DNA of 26,149 nt from Rhizophagus sp. LPA8_4_AMF (Eukaryota; Glomeromycota; Glomeromycetes; Glomerales; Glomeraceae), in contig JADRCO010000812.1 in the NCBI GenBank assembly GCA_021464525.1, positions 1 to 26,149 of the forward strand, written 5' to 3'. The position numbers were made by a program, and so were the translations under genes. The notes under the pieces are model-generated. The model made no database searches and was not told the DNA's origin. It worked only from the letters and a program-made list of their open reading frames with translations. Position 1 is the first letter of the stretch, and every line of letters begins with the position of its first letter. Positions 1 through 9,515 of the stretch are shown here, in pieces.

Positions 1-54
1 TTAAAATTGATACTTATTTTAAGTATATTTTAAGTATAAAAACTTTTCATAGGG

Positions 55-127
55 TATAGTAGAATCTTCAAAATAGTTTACATATAAATTTTACCTTAAG
101 TTTACTGATACCTCTATTAGAAGTAAG
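55..127 (+). repeat. Dispersed repeat, copy 1 (partner at 4665-4738)
   Basis: A stretch of about 73 bp here matches 4665-4738 in the same orientation with scattered differences. Both contain ACATATAAATTTTAC and both end in TTAGAAGTAAG. The second copy begins right at the end of a mariner-like element. No coding potential is visible. It is probably a fragment of a dispersed element, class unknown. Confidence 0.55.
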
Positions 128-164
128 CGGGGTCCTATAGTAATCTTAAAATGTTGATTCAAAT

Positions 165-427
165 TATAGATGGCCTTAAAATTGCTTTTTTTAATTTTGG
201 CTAAAAGCTAAAATCTGAAATGCCAAAATTGTTTTTTTAGTTTTCAAAATTAATTTATTTAATAGCCAAAATTTTGTTTAAGTTTTTTTGAATTCTTTAA
301 CTTAAAATACATTAAATTATTTAATTATTTTATAATTATTTATATAAAAAATATTAAAAAATATCATAATGCCAAAATTGCTTGCCAAAATTATTTTTAT
401 GAAAAATTAATTTAGAAGCCATCTATA
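165..427. mobile_element. MITE-like element, TATAGATGGC terminal inverted repeats
   Basis: The stretch starts TATAGATGGC and ends with its exact reverse complement GCCATCTATA. It is flanked by the direct repeat TTCAAAT at 158-164 and 429-435, with one extra G at the right junction. The inside is A/T-rich with several GCCAAAATT words and no open frame, so it is a non-autonomous element of about 263 bp. A 7-8 bp duplication would fit hAT-like insertion, but the terminal bases do not fit the usual hAT pattern well, so the class is open. Relatives of this terminus occur at 2913-3069 and 19310-19327. Confidence 0.65.
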
Positions 428-435
428 GTTCAAAT

Positions 436-892
436 GATATAATTTTATTTATGTTTTAAATAAAAATTGATTAATAATTAAGGATGAATTTATAAATTAA
501 AGATAGATTTGTAAAAATTTGGATAATCTGTGAAATTTTTGAATACAGATTAACATTTGAATTAACTTCAGCTATTCTAATTGAATTCAGATAACTTTTT
601 AGATATAGTAGGATCAGACCATTATGTATAATATCTAATAATTACATACATATTGGATATCTAAAATGTATAACATTTATGCAAAAATTTAGGAATATAC
701 TGTATATTATAGATATCATACATATTTTACATATATATAAGGAGTAAAAATATCAGTTATATATTATTGGATATCAGGTAAATATTTGTATATTTATTAG
801 AAAATGCTGATAAGTATTCTATAAGTGTATCAATTATAAGTATTTTTTATATTAGAATAATATTTGTAATAATAATACTTATTAAATTGATA
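436..892. other. AT-rich intergenic stretch, no gene seen
   Basis: Strongly A/T-rich sequence with TATA-type microsatellite-like runs, for example around 640-780. No frame of useful length and no family motif is visible. Nothing supportable beyond its base composition. Confidence 0.6.
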
Positions 893-894
893 TA

Positions 895-1298
895 CAATCA
901 AACCTTTATATACGATATATTGGAGCTCATATGAAAAAATTTAAAAAATATCATTATATCAAATTATACTGATATTTATATTCCTTTACATATAGTGAAA
1001 ATATAAATTTTATTAGTATATCAAATTTTTAATAATGTATCGGTATATAGTGCTTCAAGACCGGTCTTCAAACCGGTTTCAAACCAGTTTGACCTAAAGA
1101 AACCAAGACCGGTTTAACTAATATTTCCTTTTTAGATAAATTAAAACCGGTCTGACATGCCAAACCGGTTTAAAATCTTATTACAGAGAATTTTTTCCAA
1201 ACCGGTCTCCAGTTAAAGTGGTCTGAAACCGGAGACCGGAAACTGGTCTTGAAGCACTATCGGTATATCAAATATTGGTAAATCGAGACTATATATTA
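895..1298. mobile_element. Mariner/pogo-like MITE, interrupted by a nested element
   Basis: The left end, TA followed by CAATCAAACCTTTATATA, and the inner sequence align closely with the element at 25024-25208 (shared words include AAATTTAAAAAATATCATTATATC and ATATCAAATTTTTAA split around small differences). The copy is split by a 212-bp insertion at 1048-1259. The right end near 1281-1298 is degenerate compared with the intact copy, so the right border is approximate. It is non-coding. TA-flanked ends of this type are typical of Tc1/mariner/pogo-derived miniature elements. Confidence 0.6.
1048..1259. mobile_element. hAT-type MITE with 8-bp target site duplication
   Basis: The 212-bp unit has perfect 15-bp terminal inverted repeats TAGTGCTTCAAGACC and is flanked on both sides by the 8-bp direct repeat TCGGTATA (1040-1047 and 1260-1267). 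An 8-bp duplication and a terminus fitting the (C/T)A(A/G)NG pattern are hallmarks of the hAT superfamily. The inside holds six copies of the palindrome ACCGGT and is locally GC-richer than its surroundings. There is no open frame, so it would depend on a transposase encoded elsewhere. It sits inside the element at 895-1298; the empty counterpart is at 25024-25208. Confidence 0.85.
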
Positions 1299-1895
1299 AA
1301 TATAATATTTATTAGAAGAACTTTTTCCAGTTATATTTTTTTATTAATTATTTTTTTTTAATAAAATTTTTATTTTTTGTTTATTTTCTTTATAATAAAT
1401 ATACTTTAAATTTTAATAATATACTTTTATTCCTTACTCTAAAAATTCAATTATCTTTTATTTTTTCATAATTTTTTTTTATTCTGTTTTTTAGAAAAGT
1501 AGTAAACTTCAACTTTTTTTTTCTGGAACTTTGGAACATACAGTATCTTTACAAAGAATTACTTTTATAATTAAACTTACATCTGAGGATGGTTGAAACT
1601 ACTTTCTAATAGTAATAAAATATTTTTTTTGGACAGACATGAAAAGACTAAACAAAACCTTAGAAGATAAAAATTTTCTGTATTTTTTATGAATATACTA
1701 ATAAATTAATGCATTATAATATACTAAAAGACCTTTTGAATACTCTCATAATCTGTCTATAAAATACATTTTAAGCCTGGAATTTTGTCTAAAATTAAGC
1801 AGCATTTTGATTATTTTCTTATCCTTTACCTTAATACATCTTCAAATTATTTTTCTTTTGCCAGTATAAATAAACACCCATTTTTTGATGAAATA
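1299..1895. other. T-rich intergenic stretch, no gene seen
   Basis: Long T-runs and A/T-rich sequence. I see no frame, repeat or family motif that I can support. Confidence 0.5.
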
Positions 1896-2056
1896 TATGG
1901 GGTAAATGCTAAGAAAAGGGCCTAAATGGTTAAAAAAATTTTTTTTTAAATAACAAATGTTCTGAATCAAATGATCAAATTTGAATCTATTTTACTTAAG
2001 AACTTTTTTTTGAAAAAATTTTCAATTTAATCCCTTTTCTCAGCACTTATCCCATA
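1896..2056. mobile_element. MITE-like element with 25-bp terminal inverted repeats
   Basis: The left terminus begins TATGGGGTAAATGCTAAG and the right terminus, read on the other strand, begins TATGGGATAAGTGCTGAG; over 25 bp they agree at 22 positions and both end in AAAAGGG. The unit is flanked by TA on both sides (1894-1895 and 2057-2058). It is 161 bp long with an A/T-rich non-coding core, and is probably a Tc1/mariner-type miniature element. Confidence 0.7.
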
Positions 2057-2460
2057 TACCAAATATGGAAATTACCAAATTGGGAAGGCAGTTCTATGAT
2101 TGTAGAAAGATCTTCTGACAATTTCCTAGACAAATTTTTTCTTAAGTTAACAATAAAAATAAATATATCATTTTTGTATCATCTTTAAATAACCTAATAG
2201 TAGATTTTAATATTATTTACAGTTTATGATCTAAGCTACTGATATTCTCTCATGGTATTAAAATAACCTTTTATTTTTCTTTAAAATATATTTTGGAATT
2301 ACCTTTGGTGGCTTATTTACATTTATCTATATTTGGTACAAGGCTTAAAAAACAGGGACAAAGACTTTTAAAGATATGGGCAGGTGATTTTATTTCTTTT
2401 TTTTATTATTTTATTTTGGATTTTACATTTATTATTTGAATTGTTTAGAGAGTAATACTT

Positions 2461-2610
2461 ATTACGTAATTATTAAAGGGGGGAGGGGATAGTCAAAATC
2501 TTACATTACACTTAATAAAATCATATATTTATAATATAATAATTTGATTGGCTGTTAAATCTGACAAGGGGAGAGAGGGTAAGTTTATATTAAATTAAAT
2601 ATTACGTAAT
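2461..2610. repeat. Inverted-repeat unit bounded by ATTACGTAAT palindromes
   Basis: ATTACGTAAT occurs at both ends. Extended to 16 bp the two ends match as inverted repeats at 14 positions. Inside each end are G-rich purine stretches (about 2476-2490 and 2567-2580) that stand out in this AT-rich DNA. It may be a miniature element, but no clear target duplication is visible and the palindromic terminus makes chance similarity more likely. Confidence 0.35.
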
Positions 2611-2912
2611 ATATGTTATTGTCCTTATGATATTTTAAATGGGTTTTTAGGATGTTATATAAAATTTTTTTTACACTTTTTTTTTTGTATCTATAATTTT
2701 TGTTTTATTTTAGAAGTTATGAGAATCCTTTGTTCAGATTTTATATAAGTATGAGAAATTACTATTCATAATACCAAAACTGATAACTGGCATTATAGGA
2801 TGTAGAGTATATAACAGCAAAAAAATTTCATATGGAAAATCTAAGGATCCTTAATTATTGTGATAATTCAAAGTTATATATAAGATTATGATTTAAATTA
2901 CTGTATACAGGC

Positions 2913-3069
2913 TATAGATGCCACTCAAATAATTTTTAAATGTTATAAATATAATTTGAGATGTGCAAATTCATTCAGTTTACATATAATTTATTAGGTA
3001 AATTGCTAAAATAATTTGGTACTTTTATTATATGTTCAAATTGATTTTAGGATTTAAGTGACATCTATA
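2913..3069. mobile_element. MITE-like element, TATAGATG terminal inverted repeats
   Basis: The left end TATAGATGCCACTCAAAT pairs with the right end read on the other strand, TATAGATGTCACTTAAAT, at 16 of 18 positions. The core is A/T-rich without a frame. The terminus shares TATAGATG with the element at 165-427, so the two are probably related. The flanks do not show a clean target duplication. Confidence 0.6.
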
Positions 3070-3500
3070 ACAGTAATAACACAGGTAACAATATTCTCAT
3101 ATGAATTAGCAGTATATATTGTTATTTTTGTTTCTTTTTTCTTCTTATTTTACAGTAGCAGGTCCTTAAGATTTTTAGTACAAATTGTAGGGCTATTTGG
3201 CTAAGAATTCAATATTTTACATATAGGTACTTGCATAAGCTGAATTATCTTCTAACAGTGCATATATAGAGGATCTTTATGAATGACAGTTGGTTTATTG
3301 AATACTTATATTAATTTAATCATTTAGTTATTTTTACTTTAATTGTATTAGATATTTTTTGTATTGAATTAATAATCTAATAAATGCACTGTAGAATTAA
3401 ATTTTAAATTTGAATTTGAGTTATATATATATTCTTCAGGATTCTAATAAATTAATGACTAGTAATTTTATAAATAAAAATTTTTTTTTGAGAAATTTAT
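3070..3500. other. AT-rich intergenic stretch, no gene seen
   Basis: A/T-rich sequence with TATA runs near 3425. No coding frame, RNA gene or clear repeat was identified. Confidence 0.5.
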
Positions 3501-3509
3501 TAGTCTGAT

Positions 3510-3965
3510 CCCAATTAAATATAGTATAATCCAAAAAAAAAAATTTTTTCTTAGTTTATAAACCTAAATATTTTAAAAAAAATCAAAAATTATATTAAAA
3601 AAGTTTAATTCAAAATCCTAAATATTAATAAAAAAAATTCATTCTATTTCAATTAAATATACAGTAATCATATGATCAGAAAATGAAATTTTTTTTCTTT
3701 AACCTAATCTAAATATTAAAGAAAAAATAAATAAAATAATTATACTAAAAAAAGTTCAACTTAAACATTAATAAAAAAATTGTTTAATTTAATCGAATAC
3801 AATATAATTCAAAAAAATAAATTTTTTTCTTTAGTTTAATCCAAAAATTAAAAAAAATTAAAAAATTATACTAAAAAAAAGTCTAACCTAAATATTGATA
3901 AAAAAAAGTCTATTACAAATGTTAATAATAAAAAAAACAAAAATTATACTAAAAAAAATAATTGT
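3510..3965. repeat. Diverged A-rich tandem array
   Basis: Recurring words in the same order show decayed tandem copies of a unit of about 130-150 bp. AATTATACTAAAAAAAG-like words lie near 3587, 3738, 3866 and 3934. TATAATCCAAAA-like words lie near 3526, 3668 and 3805. TTTTTTCTTTAGTTTA-like words precede the former. Copies differ by many small changes and the last spacing is shortened to about 70 bp. No coding potential. Confidence 0.6.
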
Positions 3966-4123
3966 TTAATCTCAGATAGGATTCTATTTACTTATATATA
4001 ATAAAGATTTTTATAAAAAATTCAAATTTACTGTAATTTCATATTGGTTAACTGGTCTAAAAAGGAAAAAAAAACATAATAACTTAGTGTGATATTTCCT
4101 TTTTTATATAATTTATCTATATA

Positions 4124-4665
4124 CAATCAAAACTCGATATAATGAACCTTCTGTTCAGGTAATTTTAGGTCGTTATACTGAGAGTTTGGTAAAACAAATA
4201 TTTTCATTATATTGAACTTAATATGTAAATTTTTTATAATTCAGTTTATCAATTTTTTATTTATAAAACTTGAGCTACAGATAAAATAACATGCTTATTT
4301 GTAGATATAATGATAATAAAAGAGTTAATAAAAGGGGTAAAAAATTTGTTTTGTAATTTTGAAATATTTAACTTACATCTGTTATTTTACTATCTTTGGT
4401 AAAGATCGATAAAAAATCAGCATATAGAATAAAAAAAAATTTTTTTATAATAATGATCAGTATATAAAAAAAAATCAGTATCAGCTTATTGCAAATAATA
4501 CAATATAACTGGTTTACAGCTTAACGTTAGTATAGCTATATCGTGAAATTTATAATAAAATCAGTATATAGTAGTAAAATTAATTATACGTAAATTTGGT
4601 TTGGGAAAAAAATTGGTATAAGTCAGAATCAGTTTATCCTGAATCGTTATATCAAGTTCTGACTG
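4124..4665. mobile_element. Mariner/pogo-like MITE, 542 bp
   Basis: The left terminus CAATCAAAACTCGATATAAT pairs with the right terminus read on the other strand, CAGTCAGAACTTGATATAAC. The unit is flanked by TA at 4122-4123 and 4666-4667. The ends resemble those at 4981-5152 and 25024-25208, so this is a longer member of the same family or superfamily. No transposase frame is present; the core is A/T-rich with repeated CAGTATATA words. Confidence 0.65.
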
Positions 4666-4738
4666 TATAATAGGATCTTTAAAATTTATTACATATAAAT
4701 TTTACTTTATGCTTCTAGTGATCTTTATTAGAAGTAAG
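4665..4738 (+). repeat. Dispersed repeat, copy 2 (partner at 55-127)
   Basis: Matches the sequence near the left edge of the window over about 73 bp in the same orientation. It starts immediately at the right end of the neighbouring mariner-like element. Confidence 0.55.
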
Positions 4739-4980
4739 TAAAGTTTTTTCCAGATATAAAAAACTGAAAAATTAGTAAATTAATTTTTAAATTTCAAGCA
4801 AATAATAATTAATTATTTTAAAATTGTGGCTGACCTGACTTAGTGATAGGTTTCTAAGGTTTCTTATAGAGTCTGATTATAGTAAGGATGTAGGTTTGAT
4901 TTTAACTACTACTGAAAATTAAAAAAAATATGATTGTATAAGTATAAACTATATATCTTGAAGATTAATGATTATTAGTA

Positions 4981-5152
4981 CAGTTAACCCTTGATATAGT
5001 GAACCCTTGATATAGTGAATTTTAAATACACTTATAATTAATTTACCTTCGTTATAGTGAAGTACCCAATCAAATTGCTTAAAATCTTTACTATAGTCTT
5101 ATAGTAAAGTTGAAGTCCAAAACTTAGGGTTCACTATATCAAGGGTTGACTG
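4981..5152. mobile_element. Mariner/pogo-like MITE, 172 bp, near-perfect termini
   Basis: The left terminus starts CAGTTAACCCTTGATATAGT and the right terminus read on the other strand starts CAGTCAACCCTTGATATAGT; over 27 bp they differ at one position. TA flanks both ends (4979-4980 and 5153-5154). The 16-bp word CCCTTGATATAGTGAA is duplicated in tandem at the left end. The high identity of the two ends makes this the youngest-looking copy of its type in the window. It is non-coding. Confidence 0.82.
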
Positions 5153-5197
5153 TAGATTATTAATACTGAATACTTAGGATTGTTTACTATGTTAATG

Positions 5198-5215
5198 TGA
5201 TCATGTACATGATCA
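5198..5215. repeat. Perfect 18-nt palindrome
   Basis: TGATCATGTACATGATCA reads the same on both strands. There is no gene within 4 kb that it could regulate, and no flanking duplication is visible. Confidence 0.6.
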
Positions 5216-5772
5216 TTAGTCTGAAAGATCTTAATGGATAATTCTAAATGCAATCTAGCAGGCCAATGCATACTTTCTATTAGACTTTTCTAAACAGTCA
5301 AGAGGTTGAAATCAACAGTAGATCATAATATATTATCAATGCATAATCTCTACAGTATCTGATATAGCACTGCCTTTGAATAACATGTGGTTGAGTATGA
5401 ATGTGAAGTTAGAGATAGGGAGTAAAGCTCTTATATATTTGACGTACCTTAAATGGTACTTACAAGGTTAGCCTATAATAATACTGAGCTGGGTAATATG
5501 GTAATGCTATAATCTTAGATATTGTTTATTTAAATTTTATTACTTTGCAATTTTAAAAAGTAAAAGCAGAAATTATTAATAGAACTCTTTCTTATAATCC
5601 TCTGAATTACAAATTTGTGAAAAGAAATTTTATTTTTCATAATATCCTTTATTAAATATGTCTAAAAGTACTTTGAAACTAACTTTATAAGAGCTCCTTT
5701 CCTATTCTAAGTTTAAGTGTTGGCCTCTTTTACTACAAAACCTAGATGAAAATGAAAAACAGGACTTTAGCT

Positions 5773-7290
5773 ATGAATGAATACCTTATAGAAGAAATCT
5801 TTTACAATACTAATAAACTCCTTATGTTTGTTTGCTTATAATCTCTGATTAATAAGATAGAACAGAAATACCTGAAAGACATATTTAAGCAAGAATATGA
5901 GGCGAAAATAGAAGACTATAATAAAACTGCTTCTTCTATCAGGCTTAATAATAGCTATATCAAAGCTATCATTTTCAATACAATTATGGACATTATTCTA
6001 CATACCTATGCCATAGGCAATAAAACTGAAAATGTAAATATAACTCAAGATATAGATAGTAACAATAATCCTGGATTTGGACAGTAAATCTCATTTACCC
6101 TGACGCCAATCTCAATATGGTAACTGCAGATGGTGATGAGCATCAATCAACAACTGACACACCTCCTATTAATAATAATGATTTATTTATACCATGATGT
6201 TTAAATCAAAAAGGAAATGTGAGAGGAAAAAAGCTAAAGCTCAAGTTGTATCTGCAGTTAAACAACAATAAAGTACTGTCGGTTATATTAAATACATAAA
6301 ACGCATCTTCCTCCATTATATCACGGGATAATAAACCTTTGCCTAAAGGTAAACAATCTGCTAAACCTGTTGACAAGACCAAACTTATCAACACCAAAGG
6401 ATCAGCTTTTAAGAAAAGATCAAAAGTGACCAAACTCAGCAAATAGGATGCTAATTACGTAATTATTGGATATGAACTAGAAGGTCCAAGTTTTGCTTAT
6501 ATACGAGATATTATCATCTATAACATTCCAATAACTTGAATTATGTAACAATTTTTTTATAAGCTTGTTTTTTGAAGAAAAATAATTTCACTCAGCCATA
6601 AAATACAGAAAAAGTATTTAACAGTATAAACTAAGATTGAATTATTACTGACTGCTTACCAAGCCTTTGATAATAACACTTGGATTACACCTCAGGGACT
6701 ATTTTATAAGATAGTTTTCAGCATCATGAAATTTGAAAGAACAAAAATGGAGAGAACTCTTTTAAGCTGCGGTCTATGATATTTCAGAGTTGATGACCTA
6801 TCTCATGCTTATTATTGATGGTAACATCCATTCCTTTCTATGTGAAGCTAATGTGAAAGTATATAAGCTAGTAAAACTTCCAGATGACACTATTAAATTG
6901 ATCACTTTCTTTGAATCATGGGACAACCTTACTTTTACAATTGGAAAGAAGATCAAATAGTTGGATTAGGATCTCAAATAGGCTTACCATACCATTCTGA
7001 CGTTCCTTGCTAGTAGAAGAAAAACTAATACTAACCTTTTCCTACCAAATACCAATCAAATAAAGAAGAATCTGAAGGTTATATATAGTCTTTGGATCAA
7101 ATACAATACCTATTAAACCAAAAACTTCAAAGAAAAAGTTGAATAACAATTCTGAAAACAAAGAAAAGAAACCTAAAATACCATCAACCGATAAGACTTT
7201 TCAATCCCAGTCAAAATACAGCAAGAAGGTTTTATACGTAGAGATCAAGTCGCTGAAAAAGACATTTAAGAAGCTTATCTTAGACTGAAC
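5773..7290 (+). pseudogene. Decayed lysine-rich protein gene, probable mobile-element remnant
   Basis: From the ATG at 5773 one frame stays readable to a TAA at 6085-6087 with a single internal stop (TAA at 5839-5841). Coding-like sequence then resumes, with a basic block KSKRKCERKKAKAQ (about 6207-6248) and a segment beginning DNKPLPKGKQSAKP after a one-base frame change near 6327. A further readable block (VIIGYELEGPSFAYIRDI, about 6457-6510) follows, and scattered protein-like pieces continue to about 7.29 kb. Codon-like composition contrasts with the surrounding noise. I do not recognise a domain. A decayed protein of a repetitive element is the likeliest explanation, because such broken, basic, host-unrelated frames usually come from transposons. 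Stops and frameshifts rule out an intact product. Confidence 0.55.
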
Positions 7291-7963
7291 TGCTTTCGCC
7301 TTCAGCCATTTTCTTGGCTCCCTATAGACTAGTGGATGGACAGTTATAGTTTAGCAATTCTAGGCATAAACCTCTGTTCTTTTTCTGCTTGCATAGTTTT
7401 AGTTTATTTTATTTATTTTTCTTTTTATTTTTATATTTTCTTTATTTGTTTTCAGTTTAGAATTTTTCTTTTATTTTTTTCATTTCTTCAATTGCCAGCA
7501 TGACTTAATATCTATAGACCATAAGGCCTTTGTGGACTAAGAGCACTTTTATTACACATATCGGTCACTCATGTAAGAAATATAGCTAGATAGTGTACAT
7601 ACAGGTCCTCAAGTGGATGGCAGGTAGTTTATTAGTGACTGAGGATGAGTTGAATAACGAACTCCAGAGATATTTGCATGTAATTCTTATGACTAGTGTT
7701 CCTAACGGGTCAGATCAGGTCAGGTCAGATCAAAATTTTGGGTTAATTTTAAAGTACTATTTATACAGCAATTCAAATTTTTACAATACCTTCAATTGTA
7801 TTATTTATATTATGCAGGACCATGCGGGTCAATGTGGGTCATTTTGGGTTGCATATTCAGAACTCTACTTATGACTTTCACCCATACTAATAAATGCGTT
7901 GTTAAATATTAAAAAAAAAATTAAAATAAAAGTGAAAGCACATTTCAGTAATACTAATAATGA
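7291..7963. other. Intergenic, T-rich then GGTCA-rich repeat patch
   Basis: After the decayed gene comes a T-rich tract (about 7380-7490). Near 7704-7737 and 7812-7852 degenerate GGTCA/GATCA pentamers cluster, for example GGGTCAGATCAGGTCAGGTC. A small open frame over 7593-7874 looks like repeat-derived sequence rather than a gene. No domain is seen. Confidence 0.45.
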
Positions 7964-8675
7964 TTGGTGAATTCATTAATTTATTTCTTTCATAATTATA
8001 ATTCTTTACCTCTTAATTTCATATTCCAACATTTCTACAATTACTTATTTTCTTTTGTAAAAAATTTATTATTGAACCAAATCTTTAGAAATTCATTACT
8101 ACCTCTTTCTGTAATATTAGTTTTGAAAATTTCTTTATCTATATAGAAATTCTTATTATATGAATTTGGATGTGAATTGTAAAACTACTTTCTTTATTTT
8201 TAATAATGATAAAAATTCTACATCAATCTTCTTTTATAGCTTTAATGAAAGAATTTACATGTTTTTTCAACATTTTGGTGATTTACCTGATTTTTATTAT
8301 ATGATCTTACACATTTTACACTATGGTCCTATCATTTTATCATCAATTAATTTAATTTTATTGATTTAATTAAAGGAGTAGTTCATCTTTTTCTGTTTAA
8401 CTTGATCAATTCTTTTATTAAAAATTAATCTATTACTTGACAAATTTTGTCTGTTTTCATCAATAATATGTATATAAATGTTAACAAAGAAAATTTGGAA
8501 ATTACATTGTGAGTGAATGTTGGTAGATGTATTACATGCAGGAATTAATAAAAAATTGCAATGAAAAAAATATATTCTATTTCTCAATTACCCACTAATT
8601 CTAGATCTTCTTTTTCTAATTTTACTATTTTAGGAATAGTTAATAGTATAAAATTTGGAGGGGATTGGTTACAAT

Positions 8676-8798
8676 ATGATTAACTGTCATAGTATTCCTT
8701 TCAAAACTAATGCTGTACCTTCAGGTTTAAAACATTCAGTTTGGGTGAATGCTTATGGCAAGGTTGGGTTTGTCTGTCTAGGTAGTTTACTATGGTAG
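8676..8798 (+). pseudogene. Short coding remnant, 40 codons, unknown
   Basis: An ATG-initiated frame of 40 residues with protein-like composition (two Trp, conserved-looking GLKHSVWVNAYGKVGF) ends at TAG 8796-8798. It is followed by AATAAA at 8862-8867 and a short A-run about 20 nt later, as in a processed 3' end. Upstream sequence (about 8160-8640) is interrupted by stops in all frames. It may be the tail of a decayed retroelement-type gene; the family is not recognised. Confidence 0.3.
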
Positions 8799-8916
8799 AA
8801 ATAGGGAGCTAGTAGTTTTTTTTAGTTTGTATTTTTTGTATCAATGGTTTTTTTACTGTTTAATAAATTGACTTACAATCTTAGCATAAAAAAAGGATTT
8901 TAATAAAAATTTATAT

Positions 8917-9062
8917 AAATTCACCACTGGTGAGTGTAAAATTAATTCCTGAAAAAATTTAAATTTTAATATAATAAGTATAAACTATATAATATGATAA
9001 AGGTGTAAATGCGCTGCGAAATTAAAAAAAAAGGATAGTAATTTTTACCCCTTGGTGAATTT
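8917..9062. repeat. Small inverted-repeat unit upstream of the TMEM16 gene
   Basis: AAATTCACCA at 8917-8926 is matched by TGGTGAATTT at 9053-9062, and similarity continues inward with a gap (GTGTAAAATTA versus GGGTAAAAATTA). The 146-bp unit could be a MITE. No clear target duplication is visible. Its right edge is about 450 bp before the start codon at 9516. Confidence 0.35.
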
Positions 9063-9421
9063 TACCCTTGTCAGTTAGTGAATCATATGAATTATGCCAG
9101 TTTTGCATAATGATTAGCCTTATTTGTGTTATGAATTGATACCAAATTTGGTAAAGATAAAAAGTTTAAAATACTGCATTTACAAAGATATGCTTATTAC
9201 TCAAAAGACATAAATATATCGGATTGAAAAACATAAACCTTCTTAACGTAAAGTGCGCAAAAAAATAAAAGCTCAAATTTGTAAGTGGTATATTAATCAA
9301 ATTGCCAAAAAATAGTCTTAAATTTAGATTGTTGTAATTTAAAGGCATGAATTTGAACTCGATATGAATAAAAACCGAAAAAATTTGTGATCACTCTCCC
9401 TTACGCCAAAAATGGGTTTAT

Positions 9422-9473
9422 ATGATGTCATAAATTATAATGCAATATTGACATCATTCGTTTGTTATAAAAT
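9422..9473 (+). promoter_or_regulatory. Candidate core promoter of the TMEM16 gene
   Basis: TATAAAAT lies at 9466-9473, 43 nt before the ATG at 9516. Just upstream, ATGATGTCA (9422-9430) and TGACATCAT (9449-9457) form a perfect 9-bp inverted repeat that resembles two bZIP-type half sites. Transcription start and binding are not shown by sequence alone. Confidence 0.35.
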
Positions 9474-9515
9474 CCCAACTTTTTTCCTCAAGCTTTCTGC
9501 AACTTAACGTTAATA

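Noticed and set aside
1040-1267. CRISPR-like array suggested by repeated ACCGGT words
   Set aside because: Spacing is irregular, the repeats are only six bases, and terminal inverted repeats with an 8-bp target duplication explain the unit.
6206-6442. Minus-strand open frame of 78 codons
   Set aside because: It lies antisense to the decayed lysine-rich frame and has no motif; it is a shadow.
7593-7874. Plus-strand open frame of 93 codons
   Set aside because: It is built partly from degenerate GGTCA repeats and lacks protein-like conservation; not called a gene.
7964-8369. Two adjacent small frames rich in Phe, Ile, Asn and Leu
   Set aside because: Composition is what translated A/T-rich DNA gives; no motif, no plausible joint gene model.
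9166-9348. Minus-strand frame upstream of the TMEM16 gene
   Set aside because: Low-complexity, no family resemblance, lies in the promoter region.
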